Source of the DNA: Actinostola sp. cb2023 | Taxonomy: Eukaryota; Cnidaria; Anthozoa; Actiniaria; Actinostolidae | DNA: 64,000 bases | Direction: 5' to 3' | Assembly (NCBI GenBank): GCA_033675265.1 | Contig: JAUJYZ010000732.1 | Location: 186,001-250,000 of the forward strand | In this document: in pieces, positions 1 through 9,766 of the stretch | Layout: every line of letters begins with the position of its first letter | Numbering within the stretch: position 1 is the first letter of the stretch | Made by a program: the position numbers and the translations under genes | The notes under the pieces: generated by a model | What the model saw: only the letters and a program-made list of their open reading frames with translations | What the model was told of the DNA's origin: nothing | Databases searched by the model: none

Positions 1-1165
1 TTTAACCTATTACAAATTTGAACATTTTAATATTGAATTTTGATAAAAATTTACATCATATGTAAGACAAGCAAAATGAAATACTTGTCTTTGCCCAGAG
101 CAATTTGTGTAATTATTTCCACTAATTAGTACTAAATATATAGCAGCAATTAAACAATAGAAAACAATAGAGTGCAGACAAAAAAACCTGACAGATTTGA
201 CTAACTAAATAGCACTATAAATGGTGTAAAGTTATTATTTGTCTTCTATTGTTTATTAACTCGTGCCATTTAGCACTGATTGTTTACTACTTTTTCATGC
301 CTTTGTTGTCTGCACTCTAGAAATGTCACTATTTAGTAATAGTACTAATAATTTGGTATGCCTCAAAAATTCCAATTCATAAATAATAATATTGGATTTC
401 TATTGTAAATTTTGTAAATTGGTAATCAATAAAAACCTATTGTGTTGATTTTGCCATGCAAACAGGAACACAGAATGTGTTCTTTATAAAATTTATTACA
501 ATAACTGGAACTGGACAATAAAGCTGGTTCACAATAGCAATAATTATATAAACTTATGTAGATGTTTTATGAATATATTATGTCACTAATCCTGTCATGC
601 CATTATGCTGTGATCAGGAGGGGTTAGTGGTCCCCTGGGACAATAACATCTGTTCTATTCACCCAGCCAGAAGTCTTCCCAGAAAAAAATTTCCCAGGAG
701 AGAAAATATCAGAAATTTTTTTCCCAGTAGAGAATATTTCCTAACCAAAAAAACAAACACACACAAAAAAAAGGTACTCAAATAAGGTACTTTTTATAAA
801 ATAAAACAATTCCCAGGAACATACATATTTCCTATCCACATAACCTAATATATATTTCATATTTTTATGGGATAATAGTTGTAATTATTAACTTTAATAG
901 AATATATTTTTCACAGGAACCTATAATTGTTCCCAATATACAAATAGTCAAATGCGAAACTCATCTTAGGTTTCAGTTTCAGAACAGTTATTTCACAGAA
1001 CAGACACCATTAACCCCTCCTGTGTGATGTCCACAATGTTAACATAAAACCTAATGCAAAGGTGTATTTTGCATTTATGTCACCTAGTATGAACCAGGCT
1101 TAACTTATAATATTAAATAACTCTAGATCTTTAACAAAGTTATAAGCTTATGTACATACACAATG
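1..1165. other. AT-rich sequence left of element E1, no gene seen
   Basis: No credible coding exon is visible. The stretch includes an inverted pair (about 150-185 and 296-320) built on ATAGAGTGCAGAC/GTCTGCACTCTA and several TTCCCAG-rich imperfect repeats near 665-745. Motifs such as TTAGTACTAAATA recur near 32425 and 45780, so part of this is probably old repeat. It may also contain the interior of element E2, which E1 appears to interrupt, but no coding homology supports that. Confidence 0.4.
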
Positions 1166-1515
1166 TACGGTGGCCCATAAGTGCAAAACACAAATCAAAA
1201 TATAAAAGCACAAATAAATATTCTGAAGCACAAATAAATATTTTCGAAGCACATAATAATATTCTGAAGCACAAATAAATATTCTGAAGCACAAATAAAT
1301 ATTCTGATGCACAATTATTTCTTCTTGAAACACATAATAGTATTCTGAAACACAAATAAATATTCTGATGCACAATTATTTCTTCTTGAAACACATATAA
1401 ATATTCTGATGCACAAATAAATATTCTGATGCACAAATAAATGTTCTCGAAGCACGCCCCAGAAAAAAAGACTGGACTCTAGCTAGCCTTCTTAACCGAG
1501 GAAGACTAAGTGCTA
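1166..1515 (+). repeat. E1 left inverted repeat with 20-bp tandem array
   Basis: The outer 40 bp are unique. About a dozen units related to AATATTCTGATGCACAAATA follow (1195-1445), then a unique inner segment ending near GAAGACTAAGTGCT. The whole segment matches 6065-6413 in inverted orientation. It ends about 100 bp before the HECT start codon, so it probably holds the promoter as well as transposase-binding sites. Confidence 0.85.
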
Positions 1516-1617
1516 ACCATGCTGTCTCGCACGGTTGACATTCTGAAGTTTTTCTGTCGTTAAATTCTACTTGAATAACACTCGTTTCGATTAGTTCGCC
1601 GACCTGATAGCAAAAAA

Positions 1618-3852
1618 ATGTTCTGCAGCAGATGTGGTAATGCCATAAAGGAAGGTTTTATTTTCTGTATAAAATGTGGCAATCGTACGATTGAGCAAGG
1701 ATCTCGAGCTCAGGAAACCAGTTCGTCTAGTCAAAGCAGTAATGGCGTCTCCTCATCTTTCAGATCTCCTCAGACGTTCAGCGATTTCATGGCCAAGAAA
1801 AAAAGCGACAGGGTTGGTCATTTCAAGTTCAAGAAGGGGAAAAATCCAAAAACTGACGTGGAGGACGTTACGATTAATGTTGGGATAATGCGGTTCTTCG
1901 AGGATGAACGTCTATTGAAACCTCAGAGAGGCAAGAATATCCCTTTGAAAGTTAGCAAATCTGCTAGCAGTGAGGATATTCTGACATTAGCAATCGCAAA
2001 ACACTCCATGCATAACAGCAATTATGTCGTTAAATCGTCGGCGGGATGCTATAAGCTCTTATATCCAGATGGTTCAGTTGTGCATCAACTAAGGGAGTGC
2101 AACGAAGAATTTACTTTAAACAGATATAAACTTGAAATCGGAAAACCGTACAATCGGTTACTGTTTTATATATGCACACAGTGCGATTTCCTTAGTTCAA
2201 GTGTAGAAGGACTTCTCAACACTGATGAATGTACAAGTGATGATGATGATGATACAGACAAAGACACCTCACCTCCACCCAAAAAAGTTGTCAAAGTGGA
2301 AACATCATTACTAGTAAGTGCTGCAAGTGGCCCATCTACATCAAGTACTGTAGTAAGTACTAAGCCAAGTACTACAGTGAAGTCAGTTACAGCTAGCATT
2401 AGCAATGAGAAGTCTATGCAAATTCCAACCACTCCTCATCAAATCGTGAAAGATATTTTTCCCCATTTAAGTGATCTGGAAATCTTAAATGCATTAAAAT
2501 GCAGTTCTAATGTTGAAGATGCCGTTATTAAACTTTCTGTTACCAGAAGAGAAGGATCTGCTGACCAACTAGATTCATATGCAACTGTTATTGCAGATGA
2601 AGATGGTTGGGATTCTGATGTGTTAGATGAATGTACCTGGAAAACCACATCTGACAGTGAAACTGAAAAGAAATTTGAAGATGAAACTCCAATTGCTGAT
2701 ATTATGAAGGAGATTTCCAAGAAATTGAACTCAGATGTTGAAATAAAACTCAAAGTCAGGAGGAGCAAGGTCTGGGAAGACACATTGTTAAAACTTAAAA
2801 GAATAAGAAAAGAAGATCTTAGTGGAGGAATGGTGAAAGTCCAATTCATTGGTGAACCAGCTGTTGACCAGGGAGGACCAAGGAAGGAATTGTTTTTTCT
2901 TATTCACAGGCACATGATGCAAACATCTTCCCTTTTTACAGGTGAGACAGATTGTCGCAGCTTTGCCCACAATGTAATAGCCCTACAGAAAGAAGAATAC
3001 TACTTCTATGGTGTTATATCAGCTTTGTCAGTACTACAGGGGTCGCCTGGTCCAACCATTTTTGCCCCACCAGTCGTGGACTACATTATCCAGGGAAAAC
3101 TAGATGCTGTATCCATATCTATCAAAGATCTTCCAATTGGAAAAGTGAGGGCAAGATTAGAAGAGCTGGACAAGATCAGCGATCCAGGGGAATTTAAGAA
3201 AGAAGCCTCTTTTAACACTCCATTCAGGTTCAAGGCTGGTTACTCTAAACCTATTGTGCCCTTTGAAGCCAAAGAAGAATTCATCAGATGTATTTGTCTA
3301 CATTACTTAATTCTGTCAACATTACCAGAAATTGAGCAGTTTATTCAAGGCCTAAAGATCAATGGTGTACTAGAGCTGATAAGGAACAATCCTTGCCAAT
3401 CTCGCAAACTACTTCAGTTTTCTGAAAATGAAAAGCTAACTGCTGATAGAGTTGACAAGCTCTTCCACTTTGTTCTCTCTCCAAGTGGAAGTAACCGTCG
3501 AAGTAGTGAAGAAGCTATAACCTTCAATTTCACTCATTATCTTGAAGATGTTGAATCAGAGGAAGTGACAACAACTATCCTAGATCCAGAAACAGATGAA
3601 ATCAACACAGTTCAAGTTCAGCTTACCCATGTTTTACAATTTATCACTGGATGTCCTACCATACCAGCTACTGGATTTGACAAGCAATTAACTGTGATGT
3701 TTAATCATGATGAAAAAGACAGGAAGCTAACAGCTAACACTTGTAGCTGTACTCTTCACCTGCCAGTTAGCAAGAACCTTACAGAGTATGAGTTATTCAA
3801 GAAAGAGTTCACTGAGTGTGTGTTTAGTTCTCCAGGCTTTGGGACTGTATAG
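1618..3852 (+). CDS. HECT-type E3 ubiquitin ligase, transposon cargo (744 aa)
   Basis: Single-exon protein expected to accept ubiquitin from an E2 enzyme on a catalytic cysteine and pass it to a substrate. Visible order: N-terminal zinc ribbon (CSRC, then CIKC, residues 3-21); Ser-rich linker; a ubiquitin-like region (about 85-185, with YKLLYPDGSVVH); an acidic/Ser-rich linker; a CUE-like helix set (about 271-308, IFPHLSDLEILNAL); and a HECT domain (about 385-744). HECT hallmarks are VQFIGEPAVDQGGPRKELF, the active-site context NTCSCTLHLP (Cys709) and the C-terminal SSPGFGTV. It starts at ATG 1618, about 100 bp inside the E1 terminal repeat, and has no frame breaks. The layout resembles cnidarian proteins annotated as G2/M-phase-specific E3 ligase-like. 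The gene in element I has introns while this one has none, which suggests retroposition or separate ancestry. Confidence 0.85.
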   Translation: MFCSRCGNAIKEGFIFCIKCGNRTIEQGSRAQETSSSSQSSNGVSSSFRSPQTFSDFMAKKKSDRVGHFKFKKGKNPKTDVEDVTINVGIMRFFEDERLLKPQRGKNIPLKVSKSASSEDILTLAIAKHSMHNSNYVVKSSAGCYKLLYPDGSVVHQLRECNEEFTLNRYKLEIGKPYNRLLFYICTQCDFLSSSVEGLLNTDECTSDDDDDTDKDTSPPPKKVVKVETSLLVSAASGPSTSSTVVSTKPSTTVKSVTASISNEKSMQIPTTPHQIVKDIFPHLSDLEILNALKCSSNVEDAVIKLSVTRREGSADQLDSYATVIADEDGWDSDVLDECTWKTTSDSETEKKFEDETPIADIMKEISKKLNSDVEIKLKVRRSKVWEDTLLKLKRIRKEDLSGGMVKVQFIGEPAVDQGGPRKELFFLIHRHMMQTSSLFTGETDCRSFAHNVIALQKEEYYFYGVISALSVLQGSPGPTIFAPPVVDYIIQGKLDAVSISIKDLPIGKVRARLEELDKISDPGEFKKEASFNTPFRFKAGYSKPIVPFEAKEEFIRCICLHYLILSTLPEIEQFIQGLKINGVLELIRNNPCQSRKLLQFSENEKLTADRVDKLFHFVLSPSGSNRRSSEEAITFNFTHYLEDVESEEVTTTILDPETDEINTVQVQLTHVLQFITGCPTIPATGFDKQLTVMFNHDEKDRKLTANTCSCTLHLPVSKNLTEYELFKKEFTECVFSSPGFGTV

Positions 3853-4012
3853 CCAGGTACTTTCAAAGTTCATATCATTTAGGATTTAAAGACATGCAAT
3901 CTACAGATATGCATGTATTCTTGAAAGTTACATGTAGTAGCATATTACATATAAGCTTCATGTTGGAAATATTTCATATTGTTTATACTTTTATATTGTT
4001 TATACTTTTATA

Positions 4013-4290
4013 CAGCTATTTCAAAAAACGTTGAAAACTGAATACTGCATACTGAATAGTGCATTCCAAGACCAAAGGGCATTGTGGGCCTCGTTATTTT
4101 GAAATAAAAAGTAAATATACAGCGATTTGTTCGCCATATGGAGGTAGTATATTGTTTCTGATGGAATACACAAAAAATCAAATCAAATATTATTATTTAT
4201 ATTACTTTAGACAATATTGCAAGAGTCCCAAAATGCATTTCGGTCTTGGAATACACTATTATTCAGTATCAACGTTTTTTGAAATAGCTG
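4013..4290. mobile_element. 278-bp MITE, TA target duplication
   Basis: Termini CAGCTATTTCAAAAAACGTT and complement, each flanked by TA (4011-4012 and 4291-4292). The inverted match continues about 60 bp inward with mismatches. There is no coding capacity. Terminus and TA duplication fit a Tc1/mariner/pogo-type non-autonomous element inserted in E1 after the HECT gene. Confidence 0.8.
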
Positions 4291-5132
4291 TATATAGTTT
4301 TAATATTGCAATAACGTACAACCAATTCAGCTGTTCAATTGGAACTGAGCCAAAATATACATACTTTGTACAGGGAATTGAATTTTTGAACCCTTTGACT
4401 CAGTATCTGAAATTTTGAAAATGTTGCTGCCATATGCACAGTTCAGATGTGCTCTTAACATAATTTGACACTCTAGAGGGATTTCATGCCAAGGAAATAG
4501 GAAGTGAATATTTTTGAATGACAAGAGATGCCATTTCAGTATTTGACCTTAAAGATGGCTACTAAGAAATCCCTCTATTAAATGTCAAAAAACTACATGT
4601 ACAAGTTTAAAGACTATTCTAGATGTTGACATTTTAAGAACAATTTAAGGAAATGAATGAAATCACAGTTATGATTCAAATAAATTCATTTTAAAGAAAA
4701 TGTAGATGTTTTTGATGGACAGTAACATTGTGTAATTTTGTCACTGCATGCATTGTGACAAATAATAACTAGCAGCAACAAAGTGCATGTATATGAGTTT
4801 GTAACATGATACTTTCAAATACATGTACGTTTTCTCTCTCTTTACAATGCTTATTTTATTATATCACTAACCCAGTCCCTAGCTGCAAATTACATGTACA
4901 ACTTCATCAGTGGCATTCAAAACTATGTTCTACTGGTAGATATTTCAATGAAATATTGAACATTTTCAGGGTTTTGAAATATTTAAGAGGCTGCTTAATT
5001 ACAATGTATGTATAATTACATATCCAGAGATCCATTGATGACTGGAAAAAAGTTCAAAATATTACTTGAAAAATAAGTTTACAAACATCCTATAATAACT
5101 GTATTGCTGGGGTGCAACTGACATCACGACAC

Positions 5133-5175
5133 TTTTGTTAAGTTCAACCAATGATCTTGGTTGAACTTAACAAAA
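5133..5175. repeat. Perfect 18-bp hairpin
   Basis: TTTTGTTAAGTTCAACCA is followed by a 7-nt loop and its exact complement. It lies in the non-coding part of E1. It could form a cruciform or RNA hairpin; no function is evident. Confidence 0.7.
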
Positions 5176-5481
5176 TATATCTCATTAGTGTCTCTTGTTT
5201 TGTCCTCCAAAATGCCTTGGGGGACTATCGCAAATTTTGGGTAGGGGGTGTGCCACCATGACCTCAAAACCCTGACCCTATCCCAGACCATAGTTAGTAG
5301 AGATAATGGTTAGGAAGCCTTTTGTTATATTTCTTTGTTCTAGTCCTAATGTCATTATGATGTTGAACAGGTCCTGACTGTGCACAATGTTTGTTCAAAT
5401 TCATTAGAAAATGACTAAACAACTGAACCCAAATGTTTTCTGTTGGATTACTTATTTAAATATTCTAATATACATAATCTT

Positions 5482-5568
5482 GAATTGGAATATATCGCAC
5501 AAGCAGCCAAGAATTGGAATATATCGCACAAGCAGCCAAGAATTGGAATATATCGCACAAGCAGCCAA
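5482..5568. repeat. Three 29-bp tandem copies
   Basis: Three essentially identical head-to-tail units beginning GAATTGGAATATATCGCACA. The local open frame over it is a by-product of the repeat. Confidence 0.85.
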
Positions 5569-6064
5569 AAGAAACGTTTCGGTTCAGTTGCTCAACCATT
5601 GCAAATTAAGGCAAAACAATGACAAAACAAAATATTTGTGCACGGTCACGGTTGAAGAAAAGAAGCAAAATCATAACGAGAGGGGTACTCCGATATACAT
5701 ATGTTTATACATGTATTGCTTACACAGGTATGTGCTGCTGGATAGGGTATGTTTTTGGGGGGATTTGATAGGGAAGATAATTCACTTGAGATATGTGTTG
5801 GTTTAGTCGCAATGAGTGCCAGACTGATCTATATCCACGAAGTTCTCCAGGCCCAGCGCCTGACATTTAGCTGCGAATCAGATTCTTTAGATGTTCTTGA
5901 TCGATTTGGGTTCCTCTCCTTTTCAGGCCATAGTCGCAAAGCCTTCGTTTCAGAGTTGATAAACTAAGAACAATGCCATGTTGTTTATATAAAAACTCGA
6001 TAATCACTTTGTTTTCATATCCCAGATGAAAGTAATCTTCCAATATACAACTCGCTGTCTAACA

Positions 6065-6413
6065 AGCACTTAGTCTTCCTCGGTTAAGAAGGCTAGCTAG
6101 AGTCCAGTCTTTTTTTCTGGGGCGTGCTTCGAGAACATTTATTTGTGCATCAGAATATTTATTTATGCATCAGAATATTTATATGTGTTTCAAGAAGAAA
6201 TAATTGTGCATCAGAATATTTATTTGTGTTTCAGAATACTATTATGTGTTTCAAGAAGAAATAATTGTGCATCAGAATATTTATTTGTGCTTCAGAATAT
6301 TTATTTGTGCTTCAGAATATTATTATGTGCTTCGAAAATATTTATTTGTGCTTCAGAATATTTATTTGTGCTTTTATATTTTGATTTGTGTTTTGCACTT
6401 ATGGGCCACCGTA
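6065..6413 (-). repeat. E1 right inverted repeat with tandem array
   Basis: Inverted copy of 1166-1515, including the array of units like CAGAATATTTATTTGTGCAT. The near identity of both arrays in unit order, with only small differences, suggests recent insertion or conversion between ends. Confidence 0.85.
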
Positions 6414-6504
6414 ACAATGTACAACAAAATGTACATCATTCACTATATTTTCAAAGTACCAAATCCCTGAAAATTATGTTGTTATTAGTTCTTTGTCTCA
6501 GATT

Positions 6505-6807
6505 TTAAGATTGTTTAAGTAAAACGTTGGACATTAAATGTATTGTCTCATAGCTGACACATCGCCATCTCTCGAGGCCATCATTCCAACTTGTAACGTC
6601 TTGCACGATGATATCAAGCCTTGATTTCTTGTTCTTGAACTTTGACGTTCTGTCAACTTCTTTTCGTTTCTTAAATTCAACGTAACTTGGGTGTTTCTGT
6701 GCTCCCAAAAGACTTTTATTCGAATCTTTGTTGACTTGTGTCCCACAGGAAGGACAGAAGTTTGCATCTAAGAGAGTAATATTTCCTCCACATCCAGTAC
6801 AAAACAT
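6505..6807 (-). pseudogene. HECT gene N-terminal fragment of E2
   Basis: Starts at ATG 6807. It encodes a zinc ribbon (CTGC and CPSC, spaced as in the E1 protein) and then a basic stretch (FKKRKEVDRTSKFKNKK) aligning with the E1 protein up to its DVT motif. After that the similarity jumps to another frame (TLQVGMMASRDG), so a frameshift lies near 6590. No HECT catalytic part follows before E1 begins at 6413. I read it as a decayed, interrupted relative of the 1618-3852 gene; whether it once had introns is unknown. Confidence 0.65.
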
Positions 6808-6904
6808 GTTGGAATTCGAAGAGAGGAAAAGTGGATGGCTAGGCTACCAAGCATGAGTCGTCGAACCCAGCCTTCGCTCGCACCCTGCGCGCGCAGTGTT
6901 TTAT

Positions 6905-7213
6905 GTCCTTATTTGCAGCAACTCGTCTTATTTGCAGCAACTCGTTTTATTTGCAGCAACTCGTCTTATTTGCAGCAACTCGTTTTATTTGCAGCAACTC
7001 GTTTTATTTGCCGCAACTCGTTTTATTTGCCGCAACTCGTTTTATTTGCAGCAACTCGTTTTATTTGCTGCAACTCGTTTTTTATTTGCAGCAACTCGTT
7101 TTTTATTTGCAGCAACTCGTTTTTTATTTGCAGCAACTCGTCTTATTTGCAGCAACTCGTTTTTTATTTGCAGCAACTCGTCTTATTTGCAGCAACTTGT
7201 CTTATTTGCAGCG
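6905..7213. repeat. E2 subterminal array, 18-20 bp units
   Basis: About sixteen units of the type TTATTTGCAGCAACTCGTTT, varying by one or two T residues and occasional base changes. It lies between the E2 terminus and the start of its HECT fragment, as in E1, but the unit sequence differs. Confidence 0.9.
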
Positions 7214-7234
7214 TGTCCCCTATGGGCCACCGTA

Positions 7235-7391
7235 GAAACCAGGATGCATGGTGATACACGTTGGTGGATCGCCCACTTCCTTCAGCACTAATTCAGAACT
7301 GAGAGCTTCTATGCACTTTTCCATGTCTTGACAGCAATAACACTCGTTGGCGTTTTGGAAGTGTTCGGTGGAACAATTACCGCAGCAACAC
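7235..7391 (-). pseudogene. P2X7-like Cys-rich exon 2, cut by E2
   Basis: Read on the minus strand after an AG acceptor at 7392, it continues the tryptophan split at the end of exon 1 (13376). It encodes WCCCGNCSTEHF, then NECYCCQDMEKC, then CITMHPGF. This CxCGxC...ECxCC...CITxHPGF pattern is the cysteine-rich region of the many invertebrate genes labelled P2X purinoceptor 7-like. The reading stops where the E2 terminus begins, so the exon is interrupted and the rest must lie beyond E2/E1, probably outside the window. It is not evidence for an ion channel: no membrane segment is present. Confidence 0.7.
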
Positions 7392-7518
7392 CTTGAACGA
7401 ACACAAGATAGTCTAAATACACGCTGGGCTGGGAGCCTAACAAAAGCGGCGTTTTTAATATTGATGCGCCCGCAGTAAATTCAGCGGATATCCGAAATAG
7501 CTTGCTTGTCAAATTCAA

Positions 7519-8139
7519 GATGGCGGCTCGTGCGTACGAGAAAGTGTACGGAGCACTGCAAGAATTTGAAGCCGAGTTGAAGCCGAGGCTTCGCGCTTTG
7601 AAAGAAAAAAGGCCACAGAGATCAGAGGAGAGCTTTTGGAGCTGACAAGGGCAGTTCTAAAAAAGCACACACTTCCAGATGACCAAAGAACAAAGTATTT
7701 CTTGGCACAACCGTCCAGAATACTTACTCGAGAAATGAGGCAGTGGAACAATATGGCTTTGAGGAGAATGAGAGTACAGCCAAATGGAAGAAATCTCTGG
7801 AAAATTACATTTTCAAGGAACCTAGCATTTGAGGTATTTGACGTTCTGAGAGTGAGATGTGGGAGACTGAACGTCACAGTGACAGAGACAAAGTTGAGGT
7901 GCAAGATTGTGTTCACTTCTGCAGAAGAGGTCAATACACTAATGGAGCATGCAAAGTTGGCACCTAAGGAGGAAACACCACAACCGCTATCCAAGATAAT
8001 CAAGAACAAGGACTTTGTATCAGTCAACTGCAGGCAAGACAGACCCTTCACTATTAGTTACTCATTCACTAAAGAATTACTTACTATTTCATTGTTTTAT
8101 GGTGGATGGAATTCATTTGGTATCCCTCAGCATGTGTGA
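7519..8139 (+). pseudogene. Small gene of element A (unknown function)
   Basis: Begins aagATGGCGGCTCGTGCGTACG, and the first 29 codons match the start of the gene at 47527-47111 (MAARAY, then EFE). The frame then breaks in an A run near 7604; one extra A would continue it as EKKATEIRGELLELTRAVL. The downstream frame (from about 7630) contains FEVFDVLRVRC, IVFTSAEEV and ETPQPLSKI, all shared with the element B copy. It has an additional segment (about 7710-7830) that the B copy lacks. No known domain is recognised. Conservation in both elements suggests it belongs to the transposition machinery or its regulation, but that is inference. Confidence 0.55.
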
Positions 8140-8559
8140 ATTGGCTTTCATGTTTTTATATCTTATCCGACTAATTTTAATATATTTTGTATTTTATGCA
8201 CAGATTAGCTACAACAATTTTATAAATTAGATTTTTGCTGATGGAGCCAAATGAGTTCAACAACACACCATTAAAATATAAAGTATTATAACCGTTATCA
8301 TTGAAGTACGACCTTCAAAACAGCTTGTCAGGTTTGAAAATAGCTGGATGTCAATCAAACAACATGGGCGTGTCCAGACTTTAACCAATCATAGCAAAGC
8401 TAATTTGATTGACGGCTGTCTAGACTGGAGTTTGTCTGAAAGCGTTGTAGTTTTCTGGGTCGCACTTCAACGATAATGGTTGTAATTCTTTTACTTTAGA
8501 ATAAATTATCTTTATATTATTATCCGATTCAAAGTTATTGTTCTTGAACATATTGGTAG

Positions 8560-8785
8560 TTTTTCCTTAGGTGCCAAAGTTGATAAAATATTTTCTGCAA
8601 AAGTGAACACAATCCAACAAACACCCTTTTTGTCATGTCACTATGTTGTTCACCATCTCTAGTCTTGCTTTCAGAACCTCAAATGATTCAATGAATATGC
8701 AATTTGACAGCCATTTCTTCCATTGACTGTTCAGTCAGTCTCCTCAAAGTTTATAGTGTTCCACTGCCTCATTTCACATTTGCTA
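8560..8785 (-). pseudogene. Decayed inverted copy of the small gene
   Basis: The reverse complement resembles 7730-7970: GAAATGAGGCAGTGGAAC, then TTTGAGGAGA, CAATGGAAGAAAT, a GTGTTCACTT.TGCAGAA block, and TTGGCACCTAAG. No frame is open. It is arranged tail to tail with the better copy, as in element B. Confidence 0.6.
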
Positions 8786-9232
8786 TTTGAACTCACTAAA
8801 TACAAGAGGAAACCATTTTTGAAACATAACAAAACAATAAATTATTCCCAATTCACTGAGTTCAATTAACAAAAATAATTAAAGTATTTGGTTTTTCTTC
8901 TGAACATAAAACAAATACAGCTCAGAGCTAGTATGGCATTCTGTTACTGAAAGGCCAATAATTTATTAGTCTTAAATCAGGTTTAAAATGCATTAATAAT
9001 TATTGGCCTTACAGGAATCAGACGTTACGTCGTTACATTTATGCACATGTATTGAACTACAATAAGAGAGAAAACAGAACAACAAATGTAAATCCATAAA
9101 AATATTTATTGGAGAAATGTAGACAAAATATTTACATGACATCAGACAAATGAATTCAAACATTATATTAATATTGAATGTGTACAGACAATGGTATAGT
9201 TTAATAGGCAAATAAAAGTCTACCTTTGATCT

Positions 9233-9460
9233 ACCTGTCAACCTGTGATCTACCTGTCTACCTGTAATCTACCTGTCTACCTGTAATCTACCTGTCTACC
9301 TGTAACCTACCTGTAATCTACCTGTAATCTACCTATCTACATGTACTACCTATCTACCTATCTAACAACTAGAGTCACGCCCCAGGGATTGGTTACCCCA
9401 GCTTGTGAGACCAGTTGGGTGATCGTATTACAGCTACTCCCCAGGGATTGGTTACCCCAG
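9233..9460. repeat. CTACCTGT tandem array and CCCCAGGG repeats
   Basis: 9233-9365 is a degenerate array of CTACCTGT/AATCTACCTGT units. Next to it are two copies of CCCCAGGGATTGGTTACCCC (about 9380 and 9440). The complement of the second motif recurs as an array in element B (45885-46160), at the equivalent place just past the transposase 3' end, so these are part of the element. Confidence 0.8.
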
Positions 9461-9766
9461 CTCATAGTACTAAAACTTACTATACTAAAATAATAGTGAA
9501 ATCAAGCCAATACATCTGTGAAACTGATTCATGTTATTCAGCACTAAAATAATCCTTATACAGTTGAACCTCCGGTTGCGACCACTCTTGTAATACCAAA
9601 AGCTCAGTTCCAAGTCAAATCACTATAGTTGGAACCTCTCATAAGCGACCGCCTCTCATAAGCGACCACAAAGTTTGACATTTTGACTGTATATAACAAC
9701 CTGATATTACATATCTTCAGTCAGGCATAATAATAATCACATGAATTGTTATTGAAGTTCACAGAT

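Larger units (their letters stand above)
3853..6064. other. Non-coding interior of E1
   Basis: No gene is visible between the HECT stop and the right inverted repeat. It holds a TA-flanked MITE, a perfect 18-bp hairpin and a three-copy 29-bp tandem repeat, listed separately. Open frames at 5411-5967 are short, repeat-derived and have no recognisable domain. Confidence 0.55.
1166..6413. mobile_element. E1: IS3EU-like element carrying a HECT gene
   Basis: A 5.2-kb element with inverted termini TACGGTGGCCCATAAGTGC and its complement. It is flanked by a perfect 6-bp direct repeat ACAATG (1160-1165 and 6414-6419). The inverted repeats run about 350 bp and carry a tandem array. The only gene is the inward-facing HECT ligase, with no integrase, so E1 is either a non-autonomous passenger or a deletion derivative. 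A smaller TA-flanked insertion (4013-4290) lies in its 3' half. Termini, duplication length and cargo match the larger element I (27930-39417). The superfamily name is from memory of IS3EU elements and is not proven. Confidence 0.8.
6414..7234. mobile_element. E2: right end of a second HECT-carrying element
   Basis: Right terminus ends GGGCCACCGTA at 7234, the same outermost bases as E1, but the tandem array behind it is different. A fragment of a zinc-ribbon HECT gene faces away from this end. The left end of E2 is not identified; E1 seems to have inserted into E2, which would put it left of 1165 or outside the window. The presumed right target copy is GAAACC (7235-7240). Confidence 0.65.

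Noticed and set aside
1140..1436. Cys/Ile-rich open frames over the E1 and E2 arrays (also 6143-6508 and 6835-7291)
   Set aside because: They are translations of 19-20 bp tandem units whose length keeps frames open; composition is repetitive and no start context or domain exists.
7235..7391. Purinergic ion channel
   Set aside because: Only the Cys-rich region is present. There are no membrane segments or ATP-binding ectodomain, and most invertebrate genes with this label are not channels.
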